DNA of 56,138 bases from Bacillota bacterium (lineage in GTDB: Bacteria > Bacillota > Clostridia > Peptostreptococcales > Anaerovoracaceae). Shown here piece after piece: positions 32,758 through 43,500 of this stretch; positions within the stretch are counted from its first letter, which is position 1, and every line of letters starts with the position of its first letter. Both the position numbers and the translations under genes were made by a program. The notes beneath the pieces are model-generated. The model saw nothing but the letters and a program-made list of their open reading frames with translations. It was not told the origin of the DNA and ran no database searches. The DNA is taken from positions 1-56,138 of the forward strand of contig JAEDDI010000004.1 of NCBI GenBank assembly GCA_016293805.1, in the 5' to 3' direction.

Positions 32758-34131
32758 ATGGCAAAAATGTGGAAAGGCAGATTCACAAAAACTGCCACAC
32801 AGTCTGCTAATGAATTCAATGCAAGTATCACCTTTGACAAACGCATGTACGCGCAGGATATCGAAGGAAGCTGTGCGCATGCAAAAATGCTGGCAAAACA
32901 GGGAATTCTCACCGCAGATGAAGCAGAGGCAATCACTTCTGCACTCAATGAAATCAGGAAAGATATTGAAGACGGAAAGATTGAATTCACAATCGAAGGT
33001 GAAGATATTCACATGAATATTGAAACAGTTCTTACCGAGAGAATCGGAGATATCGGCAAGAAACTGCACACAGCAAGATCAAGGAACGACCAGGTCGCAG
33101 TTGACTTCAGACTGTACATGCGGAATGAAATTGACTCCATCACTGAACTTCTCGAAATACTGAAAAGGACTCTTGTCGGCATAGCAGAGAAAAACCAGGA
33201 TACAGTAATGCCGGGATACACGCATCTTCAGAGGGCACAGCCTGTCACTCTTGCCCATTACATGATGGCTTACTTCAACATGTTTTCAAGGGACAGTGAA
33301 AGATTCAGGGACTGCAGAAGACGAACAAACCGTCTTCCTCTCGGATCGGGAGCGCTTGCCGGAACCACATACAGTACCGACAGGGATTTTCTTGCCGAAG
33401 AACTGGGTTTTGATGAAATTTGTCCAAACAGCATAGACGCGGTATCCGACAGAGATTTCGCACTTGAGTTCCTTTCGGATGCATCAATATGCATGATGCA
33501 TCTTTCCAGATTCTGTGAGGAACTCATATTATGGAATTCAACAGAATTCGGCTTCATCGAGATGGATGACTCTTTTGCTACAGGAAGCAGCATCATGCCT
33601 CAGAAGAAGAACCCTGACATGGCTGAGCTCATCAGAGGCAAAGCGGGCAGAGTCTACGGAGACATGATTGCTCTTTTCACCATCATGAAGAGTCTTCCTC
33701 TTGCGTACAACAAAGATATGCAGGAAGACAAGCCGCCTTGCTTTGATGCAGCTGACACTCTCAAGGCCTGCATCAGCATATTCACAGAAATGATCAGCAC
33801 TGTAACCTTCAACAGGGAAACAATGCGTTCTGCTGTAAAATACGGCTTTATGAATGCTACAGATGCTGCAGACTATCTTGTAAGGAAGGGAATTCCGTTC
33901 AGGGACTGCCACGAAATTATCGGAAAGCTGGTTCTTTACTGCATAAATGAAAACACTGCAATAGAAGATGTTCCTCTCGAAAAACTCAGAGAATTCTCCG
34001 ATAAGTTCGATGGGGATATCTATGAGAATATCACACCTGAAGCATGTATCCGCGCAAAAAAATCATCGGGTTCGACTTCATTTGACAGCGTAAAGAAACA
34101 GCTTGCAGCTGCAGAAAAACAGGAGGTATAG
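32758..34131 (+). CDS. argH: Argininosuccinate lyase
   Basis: A 457-residue fumarase-superfamily enzyme that splits argininosuccinate into arginine and fumarate. It starts MAKMWKGRFTK and has ARSRNDQVAVDFRLY, the TxLQRAQP stretch and the signature GSSIMPQKKNPDMAE. It completes arginine synthesis with argG, which lies 3.7 kb upstream beyond the IS and two unrelated genes and has its own promoter. Confidence 0.97.
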   Translation: MAKMWKGRFTKTATQSANEFNASITFDKRMYAQDIEGSCAHAKMLAKQGILTADEAEAITSALNEIRKDIEDGKIEFTIEGEDIHMNIETVLTERIGDIGKKLHTARSRNDQVAVDFRLYMRNEIDSITELLEILKRTLVGIAEKNQDTVMPGYTHLQRAQPVTLAHYMMAYFNMFSRDSERFRDCRRRTNRLPLGSGALAGTTYSTDRDFLAEELGFDEICPNSIDAVSDRDFALEFLSDASICMMHLSRFCEELILWNSTEFGFIEMDDSFATGSSIMPQKKNPDMAELIRGKAGRVYGDMIALFTIMKSLPLAYNKDMQEDKPPCFDAADTLKACISIFTEMISTVTFNRETMRSAVKYGFMNATDAADYLVRKGIPFRDCHEIIGKLVLYCINENTAIEDVPLEKLREFSDKFDGDIYENITPEACIRAKKSSGSTSFDSVKKQLAAAEKQEV

Positions 34132-34132
34132 G

Positions 34133-35251
34133 ATGTATTACAGCAAATTCAAGGATAAAGAAGTGTCTCTTCTTGGAATGGGATGCATGAGACTTCCTCT
34201 CGATTCACAGGGAGAAGTTGACGTCGATGCATCTGTTGCAGCAATCAGAAAAGGCATCGATGAAGGTATCAACTATATGGATACAGCATATGTATACCAC
34301 AACGGGTTCAGTGAAAGAGTACTTGGCATGGCTCTCAGAGACGGTTACAGAGAGAAAGTCCTCATTGCTGACAAGATGTCAATATGGCTGGCAAAAACAG
34401 AAGAAGACCTCGACAGACTGTTTGACAAGCAGCTTTCAAGACTTGGAACAGATTATATAGATATATATCTTCTTCACAATCAGAACAGAAAGTTCTTTGA
34501 AAAGTGCAAAAAACTGAATATATTCAGCTGGCTTGACCAAAAGAAAAAAGAAGGGAAAATCAGGTATACCGGTTTTTCATTCCATGATGAATATGATGTG
34601 TTTGAAGAAATAATAAAGAGCTACGACTGGGATATGTGTCAGATTCAGTTCAATTATATAGACGAAAACTATCAGGCAGGCATCAGAGGGCTGAAACTTG
34701 CAGGAGAAATGAACATCCCTGTTGTAATAATGGAGCCTCTCAAAGGCGGCAGACTGGCTTCTAAGCTTCCTCCTCAGATTGAACCTATGTGGAAGGAAAT
34801 GAGCGAAGACAGAAAACCTGTTGACTGGGCCTTCAGATGGGTTGCCGATCATCCTCAGGTAATGACAATTCTCAGCGGTATGAGCAGCATGGACCAGATG
34901 ACCGAAAATCTTGAACTGTTTAAGACCATCACTCCCGGCTGCCTAAGTGATGAAGACAGGAATGTTCTTTCGAAGATTGCAGACACTTTCAGAAGTCTTG
35001 TTGAATACGGCTGCACCGAATGCCGCTACTGCATGCCTTGTCCTCAGAGAATTGACATTCCAAAAACTATACGGCTGTACAATGATCTGGCTCTTTACGA
35101 CAATGCTGCCGGCGTCCACACCGAATACAGCTGGATGGCTCCTTACACAGCATCTAAATGTGTTGAATGCAAAGCTTGCGAGTCACACTGTCCGCAGTCA
35201 CTTCCTGTCAGCTCCATTATGAAGAAATGTGTTGAAAAGTTCGGAGAATAG
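34133..35251 (+). CDS. Aldo/keto reductase with a C-terminal 4Fe-4S ferredoxin-like tail
   Basis: A 372-residue protein. The AKR barrel (1-290) keeps the catalytic tetrad regions DTAYVYHNG (Asp, Tyr), IADKMS (Lys) and YLLHNQ (His). The tail has two cysteine clusters, CTECRYCMPCP and CVECKACESHCP, fit for iron-sulfur clusters. Such two-part proteins are frequent in anaerobes; the substrate is unknown. The start at 34133 follows CAGGAGG inside the end of argH; co-transcription with argH is likely. Confidence 0.9.
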   Translation: MYYSKFKDKEVSLLGMGCMRLPLDSQGEVDVDASVAAIRKGIDEGINYMDTAYVYHNGFSERVLGMALRDGYREKVLIADKMSIWLAKTEEDLDRLFDKQLSRLGTDYIDIYLLHNQNRKFFEKCKKLNIFSWLDQKKKEGKIRYTGFSFHDEYDVFEEIIKSYDWDMCQIQFNYIDENYQAGIRGLKLAGEMNIPVVIMEPLKGGRLASKLPPQIEPMWKEMSEDRKPVDWAFRWVADHPQVMTILSGMSSMDQMTENLELFKTITPGCLSDEDRNVLSKIADTFRSLVEYGCTECRYCMPCPQRIDIPKTIRLYNDLALYDNAAGVHTEYSWMAPYTASKCVECKACESHCPQSLPVSSIMKKCVEKFGE

Positions 35252-35260
35252 CTCAATTAA

Positions 35261-35286
35261 AAACGGAGGCGCCGCCTCCGTTTTAT
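35261..35286. terminator. Terminator after the aldo/keto reductase gene, probably bidirectional
   Basis: AAACGGAGGC-GCC-GCCTCCGTTT with A/T flanks on both sides, between convergent genes. Confidence 0.9.
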
Positions 35287-35643
35287 TCATTGTCTGTCGT
35301 AGTAATCCTTTCCATGATCGGGATAAAAATATGTTCTTATATATCCGTCCTGCGATAGAATTACAAATTCATTAGTCTCTTCTATATAGTAGACATCGTC
35401 TCCATCTTCTTTTTCGGTCTTGTGAAGAGCATCCCTGCTGTTTATAACATCTGAGGCGGCTCTTTCATAACTCTCAGCGTCGGCAAATCCCATTTCCTTT
35501 CCATGTTTTTCATAATGCTGATTCAGAAGCTGCTCATTTCTGAACACATATGAAATATATACATCCGGTTCCTGCGAAACGCATCCGGCAAAAGATACCA
35601 GTACGATGAAGACGAGTATCAAAGTCTGTATTTTCTTTTTCAT
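35287..35643 (-). CDS. Small secreted lipoprotein
   Basis: This 118-residue protein has a signal peptide with a lipobox (LVSFAGC, Cys21), so it should be anchored outside the membrane. The mature part ends with a beta-strand pattern DVYYIEETNEFVILSQDG then IRTYFYPDHGKDYYDRQ. That C-terminal pattern is reminiscent of small BECR-type (barnase/EndoU/RelE-like) nuclease domains in phage and polymorphic-toxin proteins, but the resemblance is weak. Convergent with the aldo/keto reductase gene; 38 bases downstream of cstA. Confidence 0.6.
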   Translation of the reverse strand: MKKKIQTLILVFIVLVSFAGCVSQEPDVYISYVFRNEQLLNQHYEKHGKEMGFADAESYERAASDVINSRDALHKTEKEDGDDVYYIEETNEFVILSQDGYIRTYFYPDHGKDYYDRQ

Positions 35644-35681
35644 TATATTTCTGTTTTCCGTAATTCCAAGGGCTTTTCTAT

Positions 35682-37409
<1,728 letters not shown>

Positions 37410-37439
37410 AATAGCAATAACCTCCTTATATTTATCTAT

Positions 37440-37940
37440 TTAGAACATCAGAATTCTACTGATGCTTCTAACCATATCTTTTCCTGTTCCGGATGAAATG
37501 ACTTTTCTGTCCTTAATGCTTACCACAACAGGAAAGAAGTCCATCCATCCGTGAAGTGTGAATCTGAAATTCTTCCTTACTGCGCTCTTTTTAACCTTAT
37601 TATATATTTCATCACTGCATTCACTGCAGATAAATACCGAAACAATCTCTGAACTCATGTGCCCGGGACCTATGTTGAGCCTGTCCATTCCATCACTCAA
37701 TACGTAGTTGTTCACGCTGTTAAACACGTCCATGTCCATTTTTTCAATATCAGCAAAGTATATAAACTGTTCCTGTGCAGCCGTCCAAAGTTTTGCTTTC
37801 TTTGATATGAAATGACCTTCATTTTCTGCAAAATAGTCGCATCTGAAAGTAACAGGCGTATCGTTTTCCACCTTATGAATATTATAAAATGGCATGTATG
37901 CCTGAAGAATCTTATCAATGGCATCGCGCCTGTTTTCCAT
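37440..37940 (-). CDS. Unknown protein co-transcribed with cstA
   Basis: A 166-residue soluble protein with no signal peptide or membrane segment. It has a CSEC pair (ICSECSDEIYNKVKKS) and a mixed alpha/beta pattern. I do not recognise the family. It precedes cstA with 30 bases between and has its own promoter, so it may be a partner or regulator of the transporter. Confidence 0.6.
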   Translation of the reverse strand: MENRRDAIDKILQAYMPFYNIHKVENDTPVTFRCDYFAENEGHFISKKAKLWTAAQEQFIYFADIEKMDMDVFNSVNNYVLSDGMDRLNIGPGHMSSEIVSVFICSECSDEIYNKVKKSAVRKNFRFTLHGWMDFFPVVVSIKDRKVISSGTGKDMVRSISRILMF

Positions 37941-37984
37941 ACTGTTTCTCCTTATTCTATCGATTAATTATCCAAACGAGAAGT

Positions 37985-38013
37985 ATTCTACACCCCTCAT
38001 ACATCTATATCAA
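37985..38013 (-). promoter_or_regulatory. Promoter of the cstA operon
   Basis: TTGATA, 17 bases, TAGAAT on the minus strand. Confidence 0.65.
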
Positions 38014-38084
38014 TAATTATTGTTCAAATTCACACAAAAAACACAATTTATTTCTATCATTTTTTACAATCATCATACTTATAT

Positions 38085-38114
38085 AAACAAAAGACAGGTG
38101 CCCATGCACCTGTC
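38085..38114 (-). terminator. Terminator after the APC permease gene
   Basis: GACAGGTGC-ATGG-GCACCTGTC followed by TTTTGTTT on the minus strand. Confidence 0.92.
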
Positions 38115-38140
38115 AGCTTGCCATACATTATATATATGAA

Positions 38141-39514
38141 CTATTTTTCTCTGTCTCCATTTACAAAATAGAATACAATTCCGCATATTATCCAAACGAT
38201 AAGGCATATCCAAGATGGTTTCGCAAGGAATGAAGGCATTCCCGGCACAACAAGAAGGCATACAAATATCATTCCGAATATGGTTCCCAGAGCCGATGTA
38301 ACTTTCAGAAGAGGCTTCCTGTCCTGCGGATTTGCCTTTAGCGTCCTGAATGTTGCCATTGAAGTGTATGTGTATCCGATGGCCGCACCAATCGATGACA
38401 TGTCCACAATCCATCCCAGTGCCTCTCTTCCGAACCATGGTGCAATAAGTGAAATAATCATTACGAAAATAATTGCGTTCTTTGGTGTGTGAGTCTTCTC
38501 ATCAACCTTGCCAAACCATCCAGGAAGAGCACTTTCCCTTGCCATTGAATAAAGCAGCCTGCTGGTAGCCATATAAAAGCCGATTATACCCGATAATACT
38601 GCGCAGATCAGTGCAATGCCAAGGAATACAAGACCGATTCTGCCCATTATTATTTCTACTGCCTCTCCCACCGGCCAGTCATAATCCGCTGCAAGCATTT
38701 CCTGCCACGGCATTGCTGAAGCAGTAATATAGTTCATTGCGATATATACAAACGCTCCGAACAGAATTGCAATCACCATAATTATATTCGATTTTGCAGG
38801 TGAGAAATTGAATTCCTCCGCAGCCTGCGGTATCGAATCAAAACCGACAAATGCCCATGGTGCAACTGCCACAACAGCAATTATTCCTGACATCTTTGAA
38901 ATTCCTTCAGGAAATCCCGGCTGAAGATTCTGTGCAGAAGTATCAGGGCTCAGGAACGCTGCAATACATAAAACGATAACTGCGGCTACAAGTGCCATTG
39001 CTATTGCAGTCTGTATCCATCCTGCCACCTGAACTCCCTTAATTGAAAACACTGCGAATATAATAAGTGCAGCCGATGCAAGAAGAATTTCACCTGCATA
39101 TATTTCCCATCCGGCAATGCTGTAGAGGTAGCCAAACTCCAGAATCCCGCCTAAAAGTTTTCTGCTTACAAGCCCCAGCGCAGTTGCATTCAGCGGTACA
39201 ATTGCAAGGTATGAAAGACCCAGGAACCATCCGCAGATATAAGCGTGTCTCTTGCCGAAAGTATTCCTTGTAAAAGCATACTCTCCCCCTGCTACAGGAT
39301 ATTTCTGTATCATGTAGCCGTAGTTAAGCGCAATAACGATCATCACCACAGCCGCAATCATCATTCCGATCGCTGTTCCTGTGGTTGCAGCCTTTGGAAG
39401 GAATGTTGTGCCCGGCATTACAAATGCTCCCCATCCTATTATGCTTCCAAGTGCAAGCGCCCATACATTAAGAGGGTTTAATCTCCTTTCGAGCTTTATC
39501 TCTTTATTGTTCAT
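38141..39514 (-). CDS. APC-superfamily amino acid permease
   Basis: A 457-residue protein with about 12 transmembrane segments. The N-terminal helix 1 has the family glycine motif (ALGSIIGWGAFVMPG), and PVAGGEYAFTRNTFGKRHAYICGW follows. The substrate is an amino acid or amine, not specified by sequence. It lies 15 bases after the ATP-grasp gene on the same strand, so the two are probably one operon. Ribosome site AAAGGC. Confidence 0.88.
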   Translation of the reverse strand: MNNKEIKLERRLNPLNVWALALGSIIGWGAFVMPGTTFLPKAATTGTAIGMMIAAVVMIVIALNYGYMIQKYPVAGGEYAFTRNTFGKRHAYICGWFLGLSYLAIVPLNATALGLVSRKLLGGILEFGYLYSIAGWEIYAGEILLASAALIIFAVFSIKGVQVAGWIQTAIAMALVAAVIVLCIAAFLSPDTSAQNLQPGFPEGISKMSGIIAVVAVAPWAFVGFDSIPQAAEEFNFSPAKSNIIMVIAILFGAFVYIAMNYITASAMPWQEMLAADYDWPVGEAVEIIMGRIGLVFLGIALICAVLSGIIGFYMATSRLLYSMARESALPGWFGKVDEKTHTPKNAIIFVMIISLIAPWFGREALGWIVDMSSIGAAIGYTYTSMATFRTLKANPQDRKPLLKVTSALGTIFGMIFVCLLVVPGMPSFLAKPSWICLIVWIICGIVFYFVNGDREK

Positions 39515-39529
39515 TTTACTGCCTTTCTG

Positions 39530-40981
39530 CTATTTCAAAAATCTCTCGTAAGTGTACTTTTTGCCTTCGTGCCTGTATCCGTAGAACATCTGATATGTTC
39601 CGATTGAAGGGATTGTGTTTCCCTCTATGAGCACTGCTTTATCCTCACATACTGCAATATCCCATCCCACATAGTTGATTCCGTCGAATTTTCTCATTGC
39701 CTTCTCTGCCACATCAAGAACCATTTCCCAGTTAGGTATCTTAAAGTCCATAAATGTCTTGCCTGTAACAGGATGTGTATCATGAAAAACATGCCATCTG
39801 TCTATAGCAGGAGTATCTATCCTTCCTGTTTCCACATTAAGGCCGCATCCGACGCCGCCTGCAACAATATTATCTGCAACCCCGTCTGCTCCAAATCTTA
39901 CAAATCCGGCAAACGGAATAAACTCATCATTGTCAATTACGCAGAACAGCCTGACTGTATTGACGGCATTGTCATAGAATTCATCCATCTCGTGGTGCTG
40001 CTTTACACACTCCTCGACAAGAGTTCTCGGTTCGGACATGAGCTGATCGTAAAGCTCTCTCATGTCGCCTTCCACTTTAACTTTTCTTGTTCCTGATGCA
40101 TGGCTTAAATCTACCGGCTTGCAGAACAGCGTGTCAAGTCCATCTGCAAACTCAAGAAATTCCTCAAAACTTGTATCTCTGTTGACCCAGTATTTTCTTC
40201 CTGTAAATTCACCGAATTTCTGATTGAACTTGATTTTGTTTGCAAGTATCGCATTCATGCTTTTATCATTATACTTGTCCCTTAATTTCTTGCTGTCTCT
40301 CTGAGCTGCAAATGTCTTCAGTGTATCATCATCCATCTGCCAGCATCTTGTAGGATAATACTGACCCGGATTGATGCCGAAAGCTATTCTGCAGTAATGA
40401 ATATGTCTTGTTATTTCATAATCAGTCCAGCCTGTTTCACTTCTCACCCATTCCCTGCATCTTCTGTCCTCTTTCTCCTCTTCGGCAATATGATCAGCAA
40501 GTTCCTCATCGGTGAGATTGTAATACAGATGTGAATAATACAGTGTCGGAAGAATTCCGTATTTTTCGTATGCCTGTTTTGTCTTCTCCCTTGCCTTTTC
40601 AATATTCCAGCCTGTAACCTTTGCCACTTTATCAACAGCTTTCTCCTGTTTAGCTGTTCTCTTTTCCTGATGCTTTGCAAGGATATCATCACTCTTCCTG
40701 TACAGTCCGTTGTTTCCGAAATACTCAGGATCTATTCCGTAATCCTCCTGAGCATGTCTCAGCTGTCTGAATACCTTTGCAAACGGAGCATGCTTTCTTT
40801 TTGCAATTACTTCAGAAAACACTCGAATGGTTTCATCATTTTCAAGAAGTGAAACATCATCTGCTGTGAGCGAATTCATATCATTTCCACTTATGTAGCT
40901 GCGGTCATATCCAAGAGCCATAAGTCTGCTCTCAATCTCAGATGCAGCCGCATTCTTTTTAAACCTGTCAAATAAGCCCAT
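39530..40981 (-). CDS. ATP-grasp enzyme of the sugar-transfer-associated type
   Basis: A 483-residue protein. The N-terminal ~200 residues are helical and charged. The C-terminal ~250 residues have an ATP-grasp pattern: VRLFCVIDNDEFIPFAGFVRFG, the metal/ATP stretch INYVGWDIAVCEDKAVLIEGNT and GTYQMFYG at the end. Such proteins ligate a carboxylate to an amine or thiol, often near polysaccharide genes; the substrate is unknown. The start at 40981 follows CAGGTGA; a longer frame to 41041 lacks a site. Paired with the downstream permease. Confidence 0.7.
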   Translation of the reverse strand: MGLFDRFKKNAAASEIESRLMALGYDRSYISGNDMNSLTADDVSLLENDETIRVFSEVIAKRKHAPFAKVFRQLRHAQEDYGIDPEYFGNNGLYRKSDDILAKHQEKRTAKQEKAVDKVAKVTGWNIEKAREKTKQAYEKYGILPTLYYSHLYYNLTDEELADHIAEEEKEDRRCREWVRSETGWTDYEITRHIHYCRIAFGINPGQYYPTRCWQMDDDTLKTFAAQRDSKKLRDKYNDKSMNAILANKIKFNQKFGEFTGRKYWVNRDTSFEEFLEFADGLDTLFCKPVDLSHASGTRKVKVEGDMRELYDQLMSEPRTLVEECVKQHHEMDEFYDNAVNTVRLFCVIDNDEFIPFAGFVRFGADGVADNIVAGGVGCGLNVETGRIDTPAIDRWHVFHDTHPVTGKTFMDFKIPNWEMVLDVAEKAMRKFDGINYVGWDIAVCEDKAVLIEGNTIPSIGTYQMFYGYRHEGKKYTYERFLK

Positions 40982-41117
40982 AATTTCACCTGAATTCCTT
41001 ATCTTTATATATATGTTATAAATACGTAAAAATTTTATCACTCTGCTTTCATGATTTCAATACCTGTATTCAGGACTGATGCAGAGAATATTATATATTA
41101 TAGATTTCCAAAATGAA

Positions 41118-41153
41118 CATAAAATTAAATTCCTCCGCAAATCCGGAGGAATT
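41118..41153 (-). terminator. Terminator after the glutamate-symporter-family gene
   Basis: AATTCCTCCG, loop GATTTG, CGGAGGAATT, then TAATTTT on the minus strand. Confidence 0.85.
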
Positions 41154-41156
41154 ATT

Positions 41157-42512
41157 TTATTTTAACGTATATGTTTTCTTTCCCCAGCAGCCCGTAGCTT
41201 TCAGAACAATTAAAAATACAAGCATCATTCCAGCAAGCACTGCCATAGTTGTCGTGTATGTGAAACTTCCTGCAGCATAGCCCAGAATCATGATGTACAC
41301 AGGAATGTTGAACACATTGCAGAAAGGATTAGATGCCCCAAGTTCAACAGCTGCAGTAGTTTTGAAATCCGGATCCACTATCCTGATCAGCGATATTCCG
41401 CTTGGCGCTGTTCCGGTTGCCATTCCGAAAAGCCCAAGTGTCCTCTCAAAGTCATACGATGACCCTGTTCTCTTTCCGAAATAAAAACATACGACAGCTG
41501 ATACGCATGCGCAGACTGCTGCAATTGCGAATATCGGAACCAGCCATTTTGAAACCACCTTTATCGACACTGCCATAAACGAGCAGACTACAAGATAATC
41601 CGCAGACCATCCCGTTATCTTGTTCTGAAGGTCATCATTAAGAAAATAGTCTATACCCAGTTTCTTCATTATGAATTTCACAATATATGCCGCATACATT
41701 CCATTAAGAAACATAAGACTGCTGAACGATGTTCCAATGTATCCGGGTATAAGGGCAAATAGTTTAGAAATTCCTATTGCCATGATATAGCACAGCCCTA
41801 TAATCGCAAAATGGAACGCCATCGATTCGATATTGCTGTTTACAGTTGTGTCCTTCTTCATTCTGGCAGTCTGTTCCTCTTCCTTAAGGTATCCTCTTAA
41901 CACAGATTCATCCAGGCTGCTGTTGTGCTTTGCAAGACCTTTCTTTATGCCTCTCTTAGCCGCAGGAATACCGATAAGATATGCGACAATAAATCCGAGA
42001 GAAGAAAAAGTGAGAGCAACCATCACTGCGCTGTCCCAGCCATAACCTTCTATAATGCCTCCATAGGTTGTCGACTGTCCCGGACCCATGCAGAATGCGA
42101 ACTGTATAAGCATTCCATATATAGGAGATATCGAATAGCTTTCACCGAAAATGAAAGTAAGCAGCGATCCGATAATCGGTGTTATAGTAAACAGAAGACA
42201 CCATATTATTCCGATAGCCCACGCTCCTTTGAAAAATCCCTTTTTGGTTGTATCGCTCTCTTTGGCACTCATCAGTGTGAGAGAAATAAAAGAAACAATA
42301 AACAGCTGATTAACAATCTGTGTGAACCAGCTTGAGTCTGTACCAAGATTAAGTCCGAAATAATCACAGATATTCATAAACGCAACACCTATAATACCGG
42401 CAATTACCGCGGAAGGAACAAGCATATTCCGAAGAAACGGAACCTTAGCTCTGCATATTACACCAAGCAGCAGCATTATACTTGCAAGTCCGAAGGCTAT
42501 CATTACACTCAT
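41157..42512 (-). CDS. Sodium/glutamate symporter family (GltS-like) transporter
   Basis: A 451-residue protein with about 11-12 transmembrane segments. The ESS/GltS-type halves are visible: QFAFCMGPGQSTTYGG in the first half and the related ATGTAPSGISLIRIVDP in the second, a glycine-rich inverted repeat pair. A glutamate-like substrate is plausible but not certain. The start at 42512 follows TGGAGGAA. It is monocistronic. Confidence 0.82.
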   Translation of the reverse strand: MSVMIAFGLASIMLLLGVICRAKVPFLRNMLVPSAVIAGIIGVAFMNICDYFGLNLGTDSSWFTQIVNQLFIVSFISLTLMSAKESDTTKKGFFKGAWAIGIIWCLLFTITPIIGSLLTFIFGESYSISPIYGMLIQFAFCMGPGQSTTYGGIIEGYGWDSAVMVALTFSSLGFIVAYLIGIPAAKRGIKKGLAKHNSSLDESVLRGYLKEEEQTARMKKDTTVNSNIESMAFHFAIIGLCYIMAIGISKLFALIPGYIGTSFSSLMFLNGMYAAYIVKFIMKKLGIDYFLNDDLQNKITGWSADYLVVCSFMAVSIKVVSKWLVPIFAIAAVCACVSAVVCFYFGKRTGSSYDFERTLGLFGMATGTAPSGISLIRIVDPDFKTTAAVELGASNPFCNVFNIPVYIMILGYAAGSFTYTTTMAVLAGMMLVFLIVLKATGCWGKKTYTLK

Positions 42513-42650
42513 TTCAGTTCCTCCACTTAAATTAACAATATTTATCTTGTATATATAACATAAATTCAGAAGAAAACAATAAAGAAAAGAACATTTACTG
42601 TCCAAAATACAAAATTAATGATGAAAAAAGGAATTTATTCCCTGCCGCTA

Positions 42651-42677
42651 AAAGAAAAAGCCACCCTTTCGGATAGC
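42651..42677 (-). terminator. Terminator after the TagGH-like ABC genes
   Basis: GCTATCC-GAAA-GGGTGGC (with G-T pairs) and a T5 run on the minus strand, beginning at the stop codon. Confidence 0.8.
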
Positions 42678-43492
42678 TAAAACTCGAGATCGTAATCATC
42701 GTCCGTATCATCTCCGTTTTGACTGAACGAATCGTTTTCATTTCTTACACTCTCTTTAATATCATTTCTGAAATTCCTGCGGTAATACATTATAGCCGCT
42801 TCCGGAGATCCGTCAAATTCAATTTTCCCCTTTTCAAGGACAACTGCTCTTGTGCATAGCCTCTTCGCAAGTACAATGTCATTGGTTACAATTATTATTG
42901 TAACATCTTTATCATGTGCAAATGCTTCCAGGGTTTTTATCATTTTTTCACGGAAAACTCTGTCCCCTACAACCAGAGGGTTATCAATCACAAGTATTTC
43001 AGGTTTTCGGGCAACAAGCATGGAAAACCCGAGCCTTGCTCCAAGTCCCTGCGTATATGTTCTCAGCTGATGGTCAATGACATTCTCCATTTCAGCATAC
43101 TCTATAATATCTGCTTCGCGCTCTTTTATCTCCCTGCCGGTCCATCCCAGCATTCCGCCTTTTACAAAGATATTCTCTCTTCCTGTAAGTTCCATGTCAA
43201 AACCTGCACGAAGATCGAACATACTCTGTATTTTTCCGTCCACTTTAAGACTTCCGGAACTCTGAAACACAATTCCGGCTATTATCTTTGCGAGAGTAGT
43301 TCTTCCGCTGCCGACATTTCCGACAACTGCGATACACTCACCCTTCCTTATATCCAGCGTAATATCCTTGAGTGCCTCTTTTGTTATACCTTTGTCTGAT
43401 CCGAAAAGCACACCGCGAAGTCTCTGTCCGTTTTTCCTGTACACCTTGTAGTTCTTTGACAGATTTCTGATTCTTACTGCGTATTCTCCCAT
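42677..43492 (-). CDS. TagH/Wzt-like ABC exporter ATPase with degenerate catalytic motifs
   Basis: A 271-residue ATPase of the polysaccharide/teichoic acid export type (RIRNLSKNYKVYRK; signature YTQGLGARLGFSM in place of YSSGM-x-x-RLGF). Several catalytic residues are changed: the Walker A reads GNVGSGRTT (Lys to Arg, residue 64), Walker B ends ILVIDNPL (catalytic Glu to Asn, 171) and the H-loop is VTND (His to Asn, 204). The reading frame is intact. The start at 43492 follows AGGTGG, 8 bases after the permease stop. It may bind ATP but hydrolysis is doubtful. Confidence 0.85.
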   Translation of the reverse strand: MGEYAVRIRNLSKNYKVYRKNGQRLRGVLFGSDKGITKEALKDITLDIRKGECIAVVGNVGSGRTTLAKIIAGIVFQSSGSLKVDGKIQSMFDLRAGFDMELTGRENIFVKGGMLGWTGREIKEREADIIEYAEMENVIDHQLRTYTQGLGARLGFSMLVARKPEILVIDNPLVVGDRVFREKMIKTLEAFAHDKDVTIIIVTNDIVLAKRLCTRAVVLEKGKIEFDGSPEAAIMYYRRNFRNDIKESVRNENDSFSQNGDDTDDDYDLEF

Positions 43493-43500
43493 AAATCCAC

